Position numbers and translations under genes: made by a program
NCBI GenBank assembly: GCA_963738025.1
Contig: CAVTWA010000051.1
Span: 1 to 64,000 of the forward strand
DNA: 64,000 nt
Origin: 20CM-2-55-15 sp963738025
GTDB lineage: Bacteria > Acidobacteriota > Terriglobia > 20CM-2-55-15
Reading direction: 5' to 3'
In this document: positions 1 to 8,845 of the stretch, piece by piece
Layout: the number at the start of each line of letters is the position of its first letter
How positions within the stretch are numbered: position 1 is the stretch's first letter
Notes under the pieces: generated by a model
Told to the model about the DNA's origin: nothing
The model's database searches: none
The model's input: only the letters and a program-made list of their open reading frames with translations

Positions 1-922
1 AGTCGCATGCCGGTCCAGTGCGCGAAGGCATCGGCTTCGTAGTAGCCGATGTGCAGACCGGCTCGTTCGGATCGACGGGCCGGGGACCGGCGAGCGTGAA
101 CTCGATCCAACTGGTCTGCGTCGTCGGGATCGCGCGACCAGTACAACGGCGCCTCCCAGTGTTGCGCATTGACCACGGCCCAGCCGTCGGAGAGCCAGAA
201 CTCAGGACGGCGGTACCCGTCGTCCTCCATGAACGAGAGCCAGTCGCCACAGGTGACCGGGTGATCGGCGAGCCCGAAGGGCGCGAGGTGCACCGTGTGC
301 ACCGGGAATTCGTTGTCGAAACCGGGGCCCTGCCCCCGGCGCCCGATCTCGACGGGGCCGCCGTCGTGCTCGATCCACCCGGCCTTTGGGGGCGCCACGC
401 TCTTGGTCTGCCGGGCACCGCCGGCCTCGAGGTAGGCCGGCTGCAGCGGATTCCTCGAGAGGACGTGCTTGATGTCCATGAGGAGCAGCTCTTGATGCTG
501 TTGCTCGTGGTGCAGACCCCAGGATGATCAAGTCGGAGAGACCGGGCTGATCGGGATTGTTGTACGAGCGCGGCCATCGCCGCGTCGACGTGCCTGGCGG
601 TACCGTGAGACCGCGAGCCGGGCCGCGACAGCAGACCGCGGTCGGTGCAGGGAGGGTGGCACCCACGGCCTCGTAGTACGAGTTGAAGATGTAGGCGTAC
701 GCGTCGTTGAAGGCGCGATAACCGTCGGCGTACTCGCCGAGGATGAACGTCTCGAAGAACCAGGTCACGTGGGCCCGGTGCCATTTGGTCGGACTCACGT
801 CGGGCATCGTCTGGACCGTCTGGTCCTCGGCACTGAGGACGAAGGCCAGCCGCTCCGTGGTGGCCCGCACCCGGCGTAGGCGTCCGGCAGTCGAACGGCG
901 TTTCTCGACCGGTCATGTCCAT
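1..922 (-). CDS. egtB: EgtB-like ergothioneine biosynthesis sulfoxide synthase, partial and frameshifted
   Basis: EgtB is the non-haem iron enzyme that joins hercynine to a cysteine donor in ergothioneine synthesis. The N-terminal DinB_2 domain is visible (KWHRAHVTWFFETFIL, then FNSYYEAVG), including the family's metal-ligand histidine region. Nearer the window edge, another frame reads the FGE-sulfatase domain (FDNEFPVHTVHLAPF, DGYRRPEFWLSDGWA, then APLYW). The two parts lie in different frames, so at least two small indels break the gene between about 380 and 660. The C-terminal part lies beyond base 1. Start candidates are two ATGs at 922 and 916. Family identity is clear from the motifs. 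The frameshifts match those of every other gene in this GC-rich block and more likely reflect sequencing error than decay. Confidence 0.78.
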   Translation of the reverse strand, partial: MDMTGRETPFDCRTPTPGAGHHGAAGLRPQCRGPDGPDDARRESDQMAPGPRDLVLRDVHPRRVRRRLSRLQRRVRLHLQLVLRGRGCHPPCTDRGLLSRPGSRSHGTARHVDAAMAALVQQSRSARSLRLDHPGVCTTSNSIKSCSSWTSSTSSRGIRCSRPTSRPAVPGRPRAWRPQRPGGSSTTAAPSRSGAGGRAPVSTTNSRCTRCTSRPSGSPITRSPVATGSRSWRTTGTAVLSSGSPTAGPWSMRNTGRRRCTGRAIPTTQTSWIEFTLAGPRPVDPNEPVCTSATTKPMPSRTGPACD

Positions 923-1064
923 GAGATCCGTCCTTCGCCACCCCACCAGGAGCGGTGCACACGCTGGCTGCACGGTTCCGGTCACCCTACCCAGATGGGT
1001 CCGCGGGCAGGCGCGTTCCCCCGCGTCTTTCACCGAAATGCCATGAAAGCCGCCCTCGGGCGGC

Positions 1065-2000
1065 TCACGGCACGTGGCGACTGGCGCCCCGTGACCGAGG
1101 AGCCAGGCAACGACCTGCGCGTGAAGTTGCGGAGGCCCAGGTCAGGAAGATGACGCTGAAGGCCACGATGGCGGGATAGATGATGTAGAGGTGCATGTGG
1201 GCGGCATCCGTGAAGGCGGCCCGCATCCCGTCATTGATGTAGATAAGCGGATTGACCAGCACCACGATCTGCAGCCAGTGGATCGAGCCTGCCTCACCGG
1301 GGCCAGCGGGTCCACTGGTAGTAGGTGCCACCGAGGAAGGTGATGGGCAGCACGATGAAGCCGAACATCAGCCGAGGTTCGCGGCTCGAAGATGGTGCCG
1401 AGCAGCAGCCCCAGCGACGTCATGCAGAGGCAGGCCAGCGGCACCATGGTCAGGATGATCAGCCAGTGCAGATTGATGTTGGCCTCGACGCCGGCGGCGT
1501 GGACCACCGAGGCGATGGGCAGGACGATGACGGCCGAGATGATCCCCTGGGCGCCGCCGGAGAGCACCTTGGAGATGGCGACCAACCAGATCGGGCAGGG
1601 GGCCTGGACCCGGTCCTCGATCTCACGGGTGAAGCCGAACTCCTGGGCCAACTGCATGGCCACCGCCTGGATGCCCTGGAACATGATGGAAAGCCCACCA
1701 CGCCGGGCACCAGGACGGTGGCGAAGGCCGATTCCGCGCCGGGACCGTTGGCGCCGCCGATGCCCTGTCCGATCTTCGGGAAGACGTAGAGGAAGACGAA
1801 GCAGAGCAGGAACGGCTGGACCAGGGTGCGCACCGTGAATTCGACCTTGTGCTTCCAGAGCACCACCAGGTCGCGCAGGATGAGGGCACGGAGCGAGGCC
1901 CAGCTGGCCGACGTCGCCGAGCGGGTCGGCGCCACTCGACCTGGCGCGAGTCGATGCTCCGAAGGTCGCGGGTGGTGGGCTCAGACGTCGTGGCCGCCAT
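1065..2000 (-). CDS. ABC-2 type transporter permease, frameshifted
   Basis: This is the membrane half of a drug-type ABC exporter, the partner of the ATPase just upstream. Its ATG at 2000 overlaps the ATPase stop codon (TGATG), a usual sign of translational coupling. Hydrophobic segments are spread over three or four frames: LVQPFLLCFVFLYVFP, then IISAVIVLPIASVV and LACLCMTSLGLLLGTIFEP, then LQIVVLVNPLIYINDGMRAAF and a last helix near IIYPAIVAFSVIFL. The order NPLIYINDGMRAA fits the end of ABC-2 permeases of the DrrB type. One shift is readable near 1690, where a T appears to be missing before SIMFQGIQ. The exact stop is uncertain because the last part is also shifted. Confidence 0.7.
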
Positions 2001-2989
2001 CAGTCGCGCAGGTCCTTTCCGGTCAGTCCGATGAACACGGTCTCCAGCGTGGGCTCGGCCACCGAGAGGTCGGCCAGGGCGAAGCCGCCCGCCTCGGCCG
2101 CCTCGACCACCCGCGGGACCAGGCGATCGGAACCGTTGACCTGGAGTTCCACCCCGCGGGGAACGGGCTGTTCCGCGTGACGCCTTCGAGCCGGGCCTTG
2201 AAGACCTCGGCCAGCTGATCGGGTCGCCGGTCGCCTTGACGGTGACGATGGTGTCGGCGCCCACGCTGCGCTTCAGGTCGGCCGGCGTATCGAGCGCCAG
2301 GATCTTGCCGTGGTCCATGATGGCCACCCGGTCGCACAGCTGGTCGGCTTCCTCCATGTAGTGAGTGGTGAGCATGATCGTCTGACCTTCGGCGTTGAGG
2401 CCCGCGAGCAGCTCCCACAGTGCCAGACGTCCTTGGGGATCGAGCCCGGCCGTGGGCTCGTCAAGGAAGAGCACCGCGGGCGGTGGAAGATGGCCCGGGC
2501 CACCATGAGCCGCTGGGCCATCCCGCCCGAGAGCGCGTAGACCGACGCCTTGGCGAAGCGGGTCAGCTGGAAGCGCTCGAGCAGTTCGTCAGCGGTCTGC
2601 TGCGATTCTTTGGCACCCATGCCGAACAGCCGGCCGTGCCAGTACAGGTTCTCCAAGGGATTGAGCTGACGGTCCAACGTGTTCTGCTGCGACACCACGC
2701 CGATCAACTGCTTGGCCAACGTCGGGTGGGCACCACGTCGATCCCGCCGACAGTGCCTGACCACCCGTTGGGATGACCCGGGTGGTCAGCACGCCGACCG
2801 TCGTCGTCTTGCCGGCTCCGTTCGGGCCGAGGAGGCCGAAGACCTCGCCCTTGCTGACCTGCAGATTGAGCCCATCCACCGCCAGGAAGTCCGTTCCCGG
2901 GTAGGTCTTGGTCAGACCGACGGTCTCGATGATCGGTGTCCGTCATCGGGCGGCGCCCTGTGAGGCGTGGCGGTGCTGGTTGTGGTCAT
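2000..2989 (-). CDS. DrrA-type ABC transporter ATP-binding protein, frameshifted
   Basis: This cytoplasmic ATPase would energise the permease encoded downstream. Walker A (GPNGAGKTTT), Q-loop region (GVVSQQNTLDRQL), signature (LSGGMAQRLMVARA), Walker B (LFLDEPTAGLDP) and H-loop (TTHYMEEADQLCDR) are all present in order, but spread over at least three frames. The C-terminal stretch ending LSVAEPTLETVFIGLTGKD is typical of DrrA-like daunorubicin-resistance ATPases. The start at 2989 is the first ATG upstream of IIETVGLTKTYPG. With all catalytic motifs intact, the indels look like read errors rather than loss of function. The PadR gene lies directly upstream, which suggests a regulator-plus-exporter operon. 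Confidence 0.85.
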
Positions 2990-3040
2990 GATTCCTCTGC
3001 ACAGTACCGGCGGTTCTCTGAGCCGTCTCCCAAGTGGAGG

Positions 3041-3612
3041 TCAATCCTCGGCCAGAATTTGGTAGAGCTCCTTGCGGGCCTTCTTGATCACGGCGATGCC
3101 GCGCTCGACCTGGGCGTTCTCGCCGGCTCCCGAGAGCTGCTTGGCGGCGCTCATCAGCTGACGATCCCGAGGCGCAGCGTGCGGATCTGGTCGTCGGTCT
3201 CGCCGCCCGATTGCCAGGGCAACGGGGCCTTGGCGGCCTCGGCCGCTCCTTTCTCCGTCAAGGTGAAGGTGCGGGTGCCGTCGAGTTCGGCCGACCGCAC
3301 CAGTCCCTCGTCCTCGAGCATCTGCAGATGCGGGTAGACCGACCCGGGACTCGGGCGCACAGGCCCCCGCTCATCTCCTCCAGCCGGCGCATGACCTCGT
3401 AGCCGTGACCGGGCTATCGTTGAGGGCAACGAGGATGGCCGGCGGATGTCGCCGCGGCGCATGCGCCGGCCGCCGCCCCAGCCGCCCCGCTCGCCGCCCC
3501 AGCGACCTCCCCGGGGCCCTCGCATCGCCCCGCCCCGTCCACCGAAGTGGCGGTCGTGGAGATGCTCGTGGTCGTGCTCGTGCTCCGCTTCGTGTTCGTG
3601 CTGGTGCGTCAT
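3041..3612 (-). CDS. PadR-family transcriptional regulator with His-rich N-terminus, frameshifted
   Basis: PadR proteins are winged-helix repressors that often control an adjacent ABC exporter. The core is recognisable as PSPGSVYPHLQMLEDEGLV, followed by TRTFTLTEKGAAEA, the wing of the DNA-binding domain. The N-terminus is a His/Glu-rich stretch (HEHDHEHLHD) followed by a Gly/Arg-rich linker, a known layout for actinobacterial PadR proteins of this type. The C-terminal helix resumes in another frame (LMSAAKQLSGAGENAQ to YQILAED) and stops at 3041. Two or three indels interrupt it, one inside the recognition helix region. It is followed by the exporter genes on the same strand, so autoregulation plus exporter control is the likely role. 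Confidence 0.78.
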
Positions 3613-3679
3613 CGGGAACTCCTTGGTTCGTCGTTTCTTTGCCCGGCTGATGGGCCAGACCGAGACTCCGGTCTTTTAC

Positions 3680-3716
3680 GTAACACTAATGATATATCGC
3701 ATAACAACGTGATGGT
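3680..3716. promoter_or_regulatory. AT-rich tract upstream of padR, possible operator/promoter
   Basis: A short AT-rich stretch (around TAATGATATATCGCATAAC) stands out in an otherwise very GC-rich block and lies about 70-100 bases upstream of the padR start. PadR repressors commonly bind AT-rich palindromes of ATAT-type in their own promoters. No exact inverted repeat is demonstrated here, so this is an inference from position and composition. Confidence 0.3.
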
Positions 3717-3844
3717 ACGGATACTGCACAACAAGTCGTTGACCTGGGCGAACAGGGAGAGCGGAGACCGCCAGGTCTCCGCCAGTGGAGAATGTCGTGG
3801 TCGGCCGGCTGCGCGGCACCTCGACGCCGCCTGCATGACCCGGG

Positions 3845-4665
3845 TCAGCGAAGGCGGATGACGTTGCCCGTGACGAGGGCAGCGGCGTCGGAGGCCAGGT
3901 AGGCGATCACGTCGGCGACCTGGCGGGGCGTGGCGACTCGCTGCCGCCGAAGACTGCGCCGAGGCGGCCGTCCTCTGGTTGATCCACCCGGTGTCGGTCA
4001 TGGGAGGGTGGACGACGTTGGCAGTGACGCCGTAGCGCGCCAGTCGGCCGCTGCGCTGAGAGTGAAGCTGACCTGCGCCGTCTTGGCGGCGCCGTACGAG
4101 ACCTCCTCGGGGAAGCCATCGGTGCCGCCGGAAGTCAGGCCGACGATGCGGCCCCAGTCGCCACCCCGGGCAACGTGACGTCGCGCGAACTCGGCGATCA
4201 GCAGCGCCGCCGCCCGGGCGTCGACGCCGAGGACCTGATCGATGGTGCTTGCGCTTACCTGTTGCTGCGCCCGCCCGAAGCGATCTGCCGCCGCCGGGAC
4301 GAACGTGTCGGCGGTCCAGCCCGAGGCGTTGTTGACGAGGATGGTGACCGGACCCAGCTGCGCTTCGGCGGCGTCGAACAGCACGAATGGGCTCGCCGGG
4401 TCGGTCAGATCGGCCTCGAGGGCCACCGCCCGGCCACCTGCGGCACGGATGGACTCGGCGACGTTGTCGGCCCGCGCCATGCGGGTGGACCGGTATGCCG
4501 CCGGCAGCGAGGGGTCGTGGAGGCCCCCGAGCTCCTCGTTGCGAAAGTAGGCCAGAGCACAGCGTTGCCCTGCGCGGCCAGAGCCTTGGCCGTGGCGGCG
4601 CCGATCCCGTGGTTCGCTCCGGTGACCACGGCGACCCGGGCCGGAGGCGACGCCCCGGTTGTCAT
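3845..4665 (-). CDS. Short-chain dehydrogenase/reductase (SDR), frameshifted
   Basis: This is an NAD(P)-dependent oxidoreductase with a Rossmann fold. The cofactor motif TGANHGIGAATAKALAAQG follows the start. Later elements are LEADLTDP, ILVNNASG (the NNAG-type motif), the catalytic YGAAK (Tyr and Lys of YxxxK), and the closing segment RVATPRQVADVIAYLASDAA with ATGN-type ending VTGNVIRLR. The protein changes frame at about 4,550 (a C appears lost in CTCCTGG), near 4,040 and near 3,950. Start at 4665 is chosen over 4677 because it is closer to the cofactor motif. The substrate cannot be told from sequence. It is separated from the padR operon by about 230 bases and follows the nitronate monooxygenase gene on the same strand. 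Confidence 0.87.
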
Positions 4666-4750
4666 CGGCCCGGGCATCCCACTGGCTCTCGGTGGCTTTG
4701 CAGGCCCAGATGCACGAGCAGCGGCATGTCCGGAGTTCCCTCCCGACTGC

Positions 4751-5714
4751 TCAGCGCAAGCCTGAGAGGCGGTCGAGGGTGCGCTCGGCCTCGCTCACGA
4801 AGCGACGGACCAGCTCGCCGGCGGGGACGAGCTCGGTGATGGCGCCCACGCCCTGACCGGTCGGGTAGCACTCCTTGGTCGATCGATTCCCTCGGTGTTC
4901 TCGCCGCCGCCGAGGTGGAACGCACCGTCGTCAGCAGCCCGGCCCAGCTGGCCGGGGAATTTCTGGAGCTCGTCGGGATGCTGGTCGAAGAAGGCGGTGT
5001 AGTCGTTGCGGACTACCCGCATGGTCTTCCCGAGTAGGCCCGGCTGATGGTGGTGCCGTCCTCGGCCGTTCGGATCAACGCATCCTTGTAGCCGACCACC
5101 GCTCGCGCTTCGGGAGTGGCGATGAAGCGGGTGCCCACCCACACACCGTCGGCCCCGAGGGCCAATGCTGCGGCCAGCCCACGGCCGTCGAAGATTCCGC
5201 CGGCGGCGACCACGGGGACCTGATCCCCCACGGCGTCGACCACCTGAGGCACAAGGGGAATGGTTGCCACCTGACCGGTGTGGCCGCCGGCCTCCGTTCC
5301 TTGGGCCACAACGAGGTCGCAGCCGGCGTCGACCGCCCGCCGGGCATGCTCGACCTTGCCGCACATGTTGATGACGAGCACACCGCTGAGATGGCAGAGG
5401 TCCACCACCTCGCTGGGAACGCCCAGTCCGGCGACGAAGACGGAAGCCCCTCCCTCGATGAGGTCCTCGACCTGTCCCACCAGGTCCCCGGGCATGGCCG
5501 TGAGCAGGTCGACGCCGAACGGCTTGTCGGTGGCCTGGCGCACCTGGGCGATCTCGGCCACCATGCGCTCCCTGCTCATGGTGGAGGCGCCGAGGCACCC
5601 GAAGCCGCCGGCTTCCGAGACGGCAGTAACCAGGGGGGCGTAGGACACCCCACCCATGCCGGCCAGCATCACCGGGTGCTGGATGCCGAGCAGTTCGGTG
5701 AGGCGGGTTCGCAT
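4751..5714 (-). CDS. Nitronate monooxygenase / 2-nitropropane dioxygenase family FMN enzyme, frameshifted
   Basis: This TIM-barrel flavoprotein oxidises nitronates, or acts as an enoyl-reductase-like FMN enzyme in some relatives. The first 230 or so residues are continuous: LLGIQHPVMLAGMGG at the N-terminus, VVAQGTEAGGHTG in the middle (the family GTEAGGH signature carrying the catalytic His region), and PVVAAGGIFDGRGLAAALALGADGVWVGTRF for phosphate binding. After SRAYSG the frame changes at about 5,030 (an A seems lost, giving SGKTMRVVRNDY) and again near 4,870, then ends KECYPTGQG to LDRLSGLR. Start 5714 is chosen because the residues upstream of it are low-complexity Arg-rich and unlike the family. 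Confidence 0.9.
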
Positions 5715-5781
5715 GGTGCTGGCCTTCCTTGTTCTCGTTCCTGCGCGGGCAGAAGCCGGCCTCCGCCGCGGGGACGGCCCA
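5715..5781. other. Junction between the GC-rich block and the acidobacterial block
   Basis: Left of this interval all genes are on the minus strand, GC-rich and broken by indels. Right of it the sequence enters a serine hydrolase in mid-gene, with the match starting at MALAIAHSRGW and nothing family-like before it. The exact breakpoint is best placed between the nitronate monooxygenase start (5714) and about 5781. No transposase, attachment site or direct repeat is visible here. Confidence 0.65.
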
Positions 5782-6543
5782 TGGCGCTTGCGATTGCGCA
5801 CTCCCGCGGCTGGCTGGACTACGAAGAGCGAGTGTGCACGTACTGGCCGGAATTCGCGCAGGAGGGCAAAGCGCGAATCACTGTCCGCCAGCTGTTAGCG
5901 CATCAGGCAGGGTTGTTCGCACGTCTATATCAGGCTACCTGAGGAGATTCCGGACTTCCGTCTTGCACCGATTGCGCCGCCTGGCCGGTTGCGGATGTTA
6001 TTCGGGTTCCCCCTTCGTCTCACGCTGGAGGCAAAGAATCGACGCTCCAACATTTATCGGGCACTCGAGATTAATCCGGGCACCATGGTGTATTTCGACG
6101 AACGGCGCATCTACGCCCGGAATCTTGAAGTGCCGTCAGGCGGTGCTGTTGGAACCGCACGGGGGATTGCGCACGCGTACAGCGCCTTCACTGCGAGTGG
6201 ACGCGAACTGAATTTGCGGCAAGCTACTCTGGACCTGCTTGCAGCACCGGCGATCCCACCAACGGGCGGCTTTTACGACGAATGCATGAAGTGCAGCGGT
6301 GTGCAATTCTCCCTCGGCTTCATGAAGCCGAGCGCCGTGTGGCCATTTGGCAGCCCGAGCTCGTTCGGATCACCAGGAGCCGGCGGCTCTCTCGGCTTTG
6401 CCGACCCGGCGGCTGGCATCGGGTATGCCTATGTTACGAGCCAGATGGGGACGCGGTTGACTGGAGATCCGCGCGATGTGGCGCTGCGAAAGGCTCTCTA
6501 CTCTGTGCTTTCGGGTCCGGCAGAAGCCCTGGGAAGGCAATGA
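5776..6543 (+). pseudogene. EstB/beta-lactamase-family serine hydrolase remnant
   Basis: The remnant resembles class C beta-lactamase-fold esterases. It begins in mid-protein with ALAIAHSRGWLDYEERV and VRQLLAHQAGLFA, so the N-terminus with the SxxK nucleophile region is missing at the junction. After GLFA the reading frame changes and resumes as YIRLPEEIPDFRLAPIAPP, which in relatives lies far downstream. A central segment, including the usual Tyr-containing motif, therefore appears deleted. The C-terminal part (NRRSNIYRALEINPG, then GFYDECMKCSGVQFSLGFMKP and AGIGYAYVTSQMG) is in one frame and ends at 6543. Loss of both ends of the active site argues for a pseudogene, though part of the damage may come from assembly. 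Confidence 0.78.
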
Positions 6544-6816
6544 GCCGCCTAGCGTGCGACAGAAGGCCCCATGGACCACCGCGCTGAGGCAGTAGTGCTC
6601 GACAAGGGCTGAGGTATCGCTGGCCACTTCCAAGATGAAGACGTGCCATCCGAGAAGATCGAATTCCACGCGGCCATACAAGACACGACCAGTCAACCGA
6701 AGCGTGCACGCTTCGAACAGCAGTAGTAGAAGTTCCTTGATGCGCCCAAAAAGTAACGTGCATGTAACCCGTGGCAGTCCGCCTGCTTTGTAATGTGCGA
6801 AAGGCGGCAACAGGCG
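6544..6816. other. Intergenic, no recognised gene
   Basis: Short open frames exist on both strands, including a minus-strand stretch with hydrophobic leucine runs, but none carries a domain I recognise or a convincing ribosome-binding site. It should contain the promoter of the downstream cytochrome gene. Confidence 0.4.
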
Positions 6817-7986
6817 ATGCGGCGCATTACATTTCTTCTATTTGCAGGCTTCACCCTTTTACAGATGTGGCATTCAGCGAGCGCTTCGCAATTGAAGATA
6901 CTTCCAGGAAGCGCCAAGCGAGGGGAGCAGCTTCTCCGGGAGAAAGGTTGCATGGAATGTCACTCCTTGAATGGAAAGGGCGGCAATGGTGCACCCGATT
7001 TGGCAAGAACACCGCAAAACGCCGCTACCCCTGAATTGCTCGCGAGCGCAATGTGGAATCATGCCCCCCGCATGTGGACGAGTTCCGAGCCCAGCGGCAA
7101 AAGGAATTCCGGATTAACCTCCAGCGAAGCAGCGGACCTGTTTGCCTACCTGTATTCAGTGCTCTACTTCGCACCCTCGGGAGACGCCAATCGCGGGAAA
7201 AACGTTTTCGAAAAGAACTGCAAGTCCTGTCACACGGGCGGGCTTGGCGCCGGCTCGACGATTTCAGAATGGCCGAGTGCGGATGACCCGGTCGTGTGGG
7301 CTGAACGCATGTGGAACCACTCCGCCGACATGAGCAAGGCGGCCGTCCGCAAAGGCGTTCCGCGCCCAATGCTTACCGGTCAAAATGTTGCCGACCTGTT
7401 GTTGTACCTGCGCATCCATTCCGCTCTGCGGCCGAGTCCCGCCACGTTTGGCATAGGAGAACCGGAACAGGGCTTGCCTGTGTTTGAACGGATTTGCGAG
7501 TCCTGTCACTCTTTTGGACCGGGGCCCGGAAAGAAAATGGATTTACTTGTACATCGGGCGCCGGCCACTATCGCGGGATATATCGCCGAAATGTGGAATC
7601 ACGAGCCGCAAATGTTCGCCCAGCGCGGTCAACAATCACCAAAGCTCCAGCCGGGAGAGATGTCCAACCTGGTTGCGTTCCTTTTCGCGCAATCCTATTT
7701 CTTTGAACGCGGGGACAGCATTCATGGTCGTTACGTCTTCGAAAGCAAAGGTTGCGCTAACTGTCACGAACAACGCAGGAAAGAAACCGGCGCGCCCGAT
7801 CTGAATAAGGCATTGGAAGCCTATTCTCCAATCACATTGACCTCAGCAATCTGGAGCCACGGGCCAGCAATGTTCCAGACCATGCGGCAAAATCGAGGTT
7901 CGTGGCCGCAGTTTCAGGGAGCCGAGATGGCGGACTTGATCGCATACCTGAACTCCCGCCTTCTGCCGTCCATCGCGCCGCGTTGA
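6817..7986 (+). CDS. Exported tetraheme cytochrome c built from four tandem modules
   Basis: The 389-residue protein starts with a signal peptide (MRRITFLLFAGFTLLQMW, cleavage near ASA) and should be periplasmic. Four c-type haem sites are visible: CMECH at 45-49, CKSCH at 135-139, CESCH at 227-231 and CANCH at 313-317. The spacing of about 90 residues is regular. Each haem site is followed about 30 residues later by a related motif: MWNHAPRM, MWNHSADM, MWNHEPQM and IWSHGPAM. The Met in each is a likely distal axial ligand and the His or Trp may pack on the haem. The layout suggests repeated duplication of one class I module. No enzyme partner lies beside it, so an electron-transfer role is inferred. 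The start at 6817 is chosen because it begins the signal peptide. Confidence 0.88.
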   Translation: MRRITFLLFAGFTLLQMWHSASASQLKILPGSAKRGEQLLREKGCMECHSLNGKGGNGAPDLARTPQNAATPELLASAMWNHAPRMWTSSEPSGKRNSGLTSSEAADLFAYLYSVLYFAPSGDANRGKNVFEKNCKSCHTGGLGAGSTISEWPSADDPVVWAERMWNHSADMSKAAVRKGVPRPMLTGQNVADLLLYLRIHSALRPSPATFGIGEPEQGLPVFERICESCHSFGPGPGKKMDLLVHRAPATIAGYIAEMWNHEPQMFAQRGQQSPKLQPGEMSNLVAFLFAQSYFFERGDSIHGRYVFESKGCANCHEQRRKETGAPDLNKALEAYSPITLTSAIWSHGPAMFQTMRQNRGSWPQFQGAEMADLIAYLNSRLLPSIAPR

Positions 7987-8115
7987 GAAGCGACCCTGGG
8001 CAACGGTTGCTGGATGGACTTGTAGCAGTCCGTCTCGAGCTGCAAGGTCGCACGCCGCGGATGAATTCGGTATCGGTTGATGTGGGCGCACGGGTTTGCC
8101 AGTCGACAGGATGAC

Positions 8116-8842
8116 TTAACCAGGCTGGTGCGTCCGGTTGTAAACAGGAACAACTTTGATGGCGAGGATGAAGGCGAATGCCAGCGCAAAGCCGCACATA
8201 ATCGAAGCGATGGCATTTCGTGTTATCGGCATCAAAACGTAGACCATACCCATTGGTCCCATGAAAGACAGATACCCGACAATCAGCCATTGAAGAACTT
8301 TCTTGGCGGCAGTCCTCCGCTTCAGACTTGCGATCTTCTCAACAGATTCCCAGATACCGAGCAGCAGTAATCCGAGGTAATAAAACCCATACAGACGATA
8401 AAGGTCGTTGGATGTGTTGAAGATGACATAATTCCCACCGCAAATTGCGCCACTGATGGATTTCGGGACGAAGAGGAAGTACATCACAAACCCCGCAGCC
8501 GTCGCGTACCCGAGTTTCAGGAAGTGAGGCCTGTGGCTGACGAGCGACACCATGTACAGCCCCGCCAGCGGCAGAAGCGTTATCGCCACAAAACCGATGC
8601 GCGACCACAATAGGACCGTTTGTCGTACAGATGCGATACTCCGCGAACTGGAATGTGGCCAGGAGGATTAGAACAAATCCCGCCAGTTTTCCAAAACGAG
8701 TCATGTGGTGACGGATGAAGACAATCGCAGCGAGGATCAACTCGATGGCAAACGTCGCGATCATCACAGCCGGAGAGAAGCAGTGAAACGTCCGCTGGTC
8801 TTGTATCTTGCGCCAGAAGTCAGCTGAACAATGATTCAACAT
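8116..8842 (-). CDS. Polytopic membrane protein, split by one frameshift
   Basis: The product is a hydrophobic protein of roughly 240 residues with about six or seven membrane segments (AVMIATFAIELILAAIVFI, LAGFVLILLATFQFAEY, then FVAITLLPLAGLYMVS and LGYATAAGFVMYFLFVP). The two halves overlap in different frames. They join naturally as EYRICTTNG followed by LLWSRIGFVAI if one C is removed from the CC pair near 8,615. A single-base insertion, real or technical, is therefore the likely cause. I do not recognise a characterised family. Its start at 8842 overlaps the start region of the divergent MFS gene, so both promoters must lie inside coding sequence or use other starts. Confidence 0.7.
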
Positions 8843-8845
8843 CGG

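Noticed and set aside
4875..5942. Plus-strand open frame of 355 codons crossing the junction
   Set aside because: Most of it is antisense to the nitronate monooxygenase. Only its last 50 or so codons match the serine hydrolase.
6370..6810. Minus-strand open frame of 146 codons with leucine-rich start
   Set aside because: Half of it is antisense to the hydrolase remnant, and no domain or ribosome-binding site supports it.
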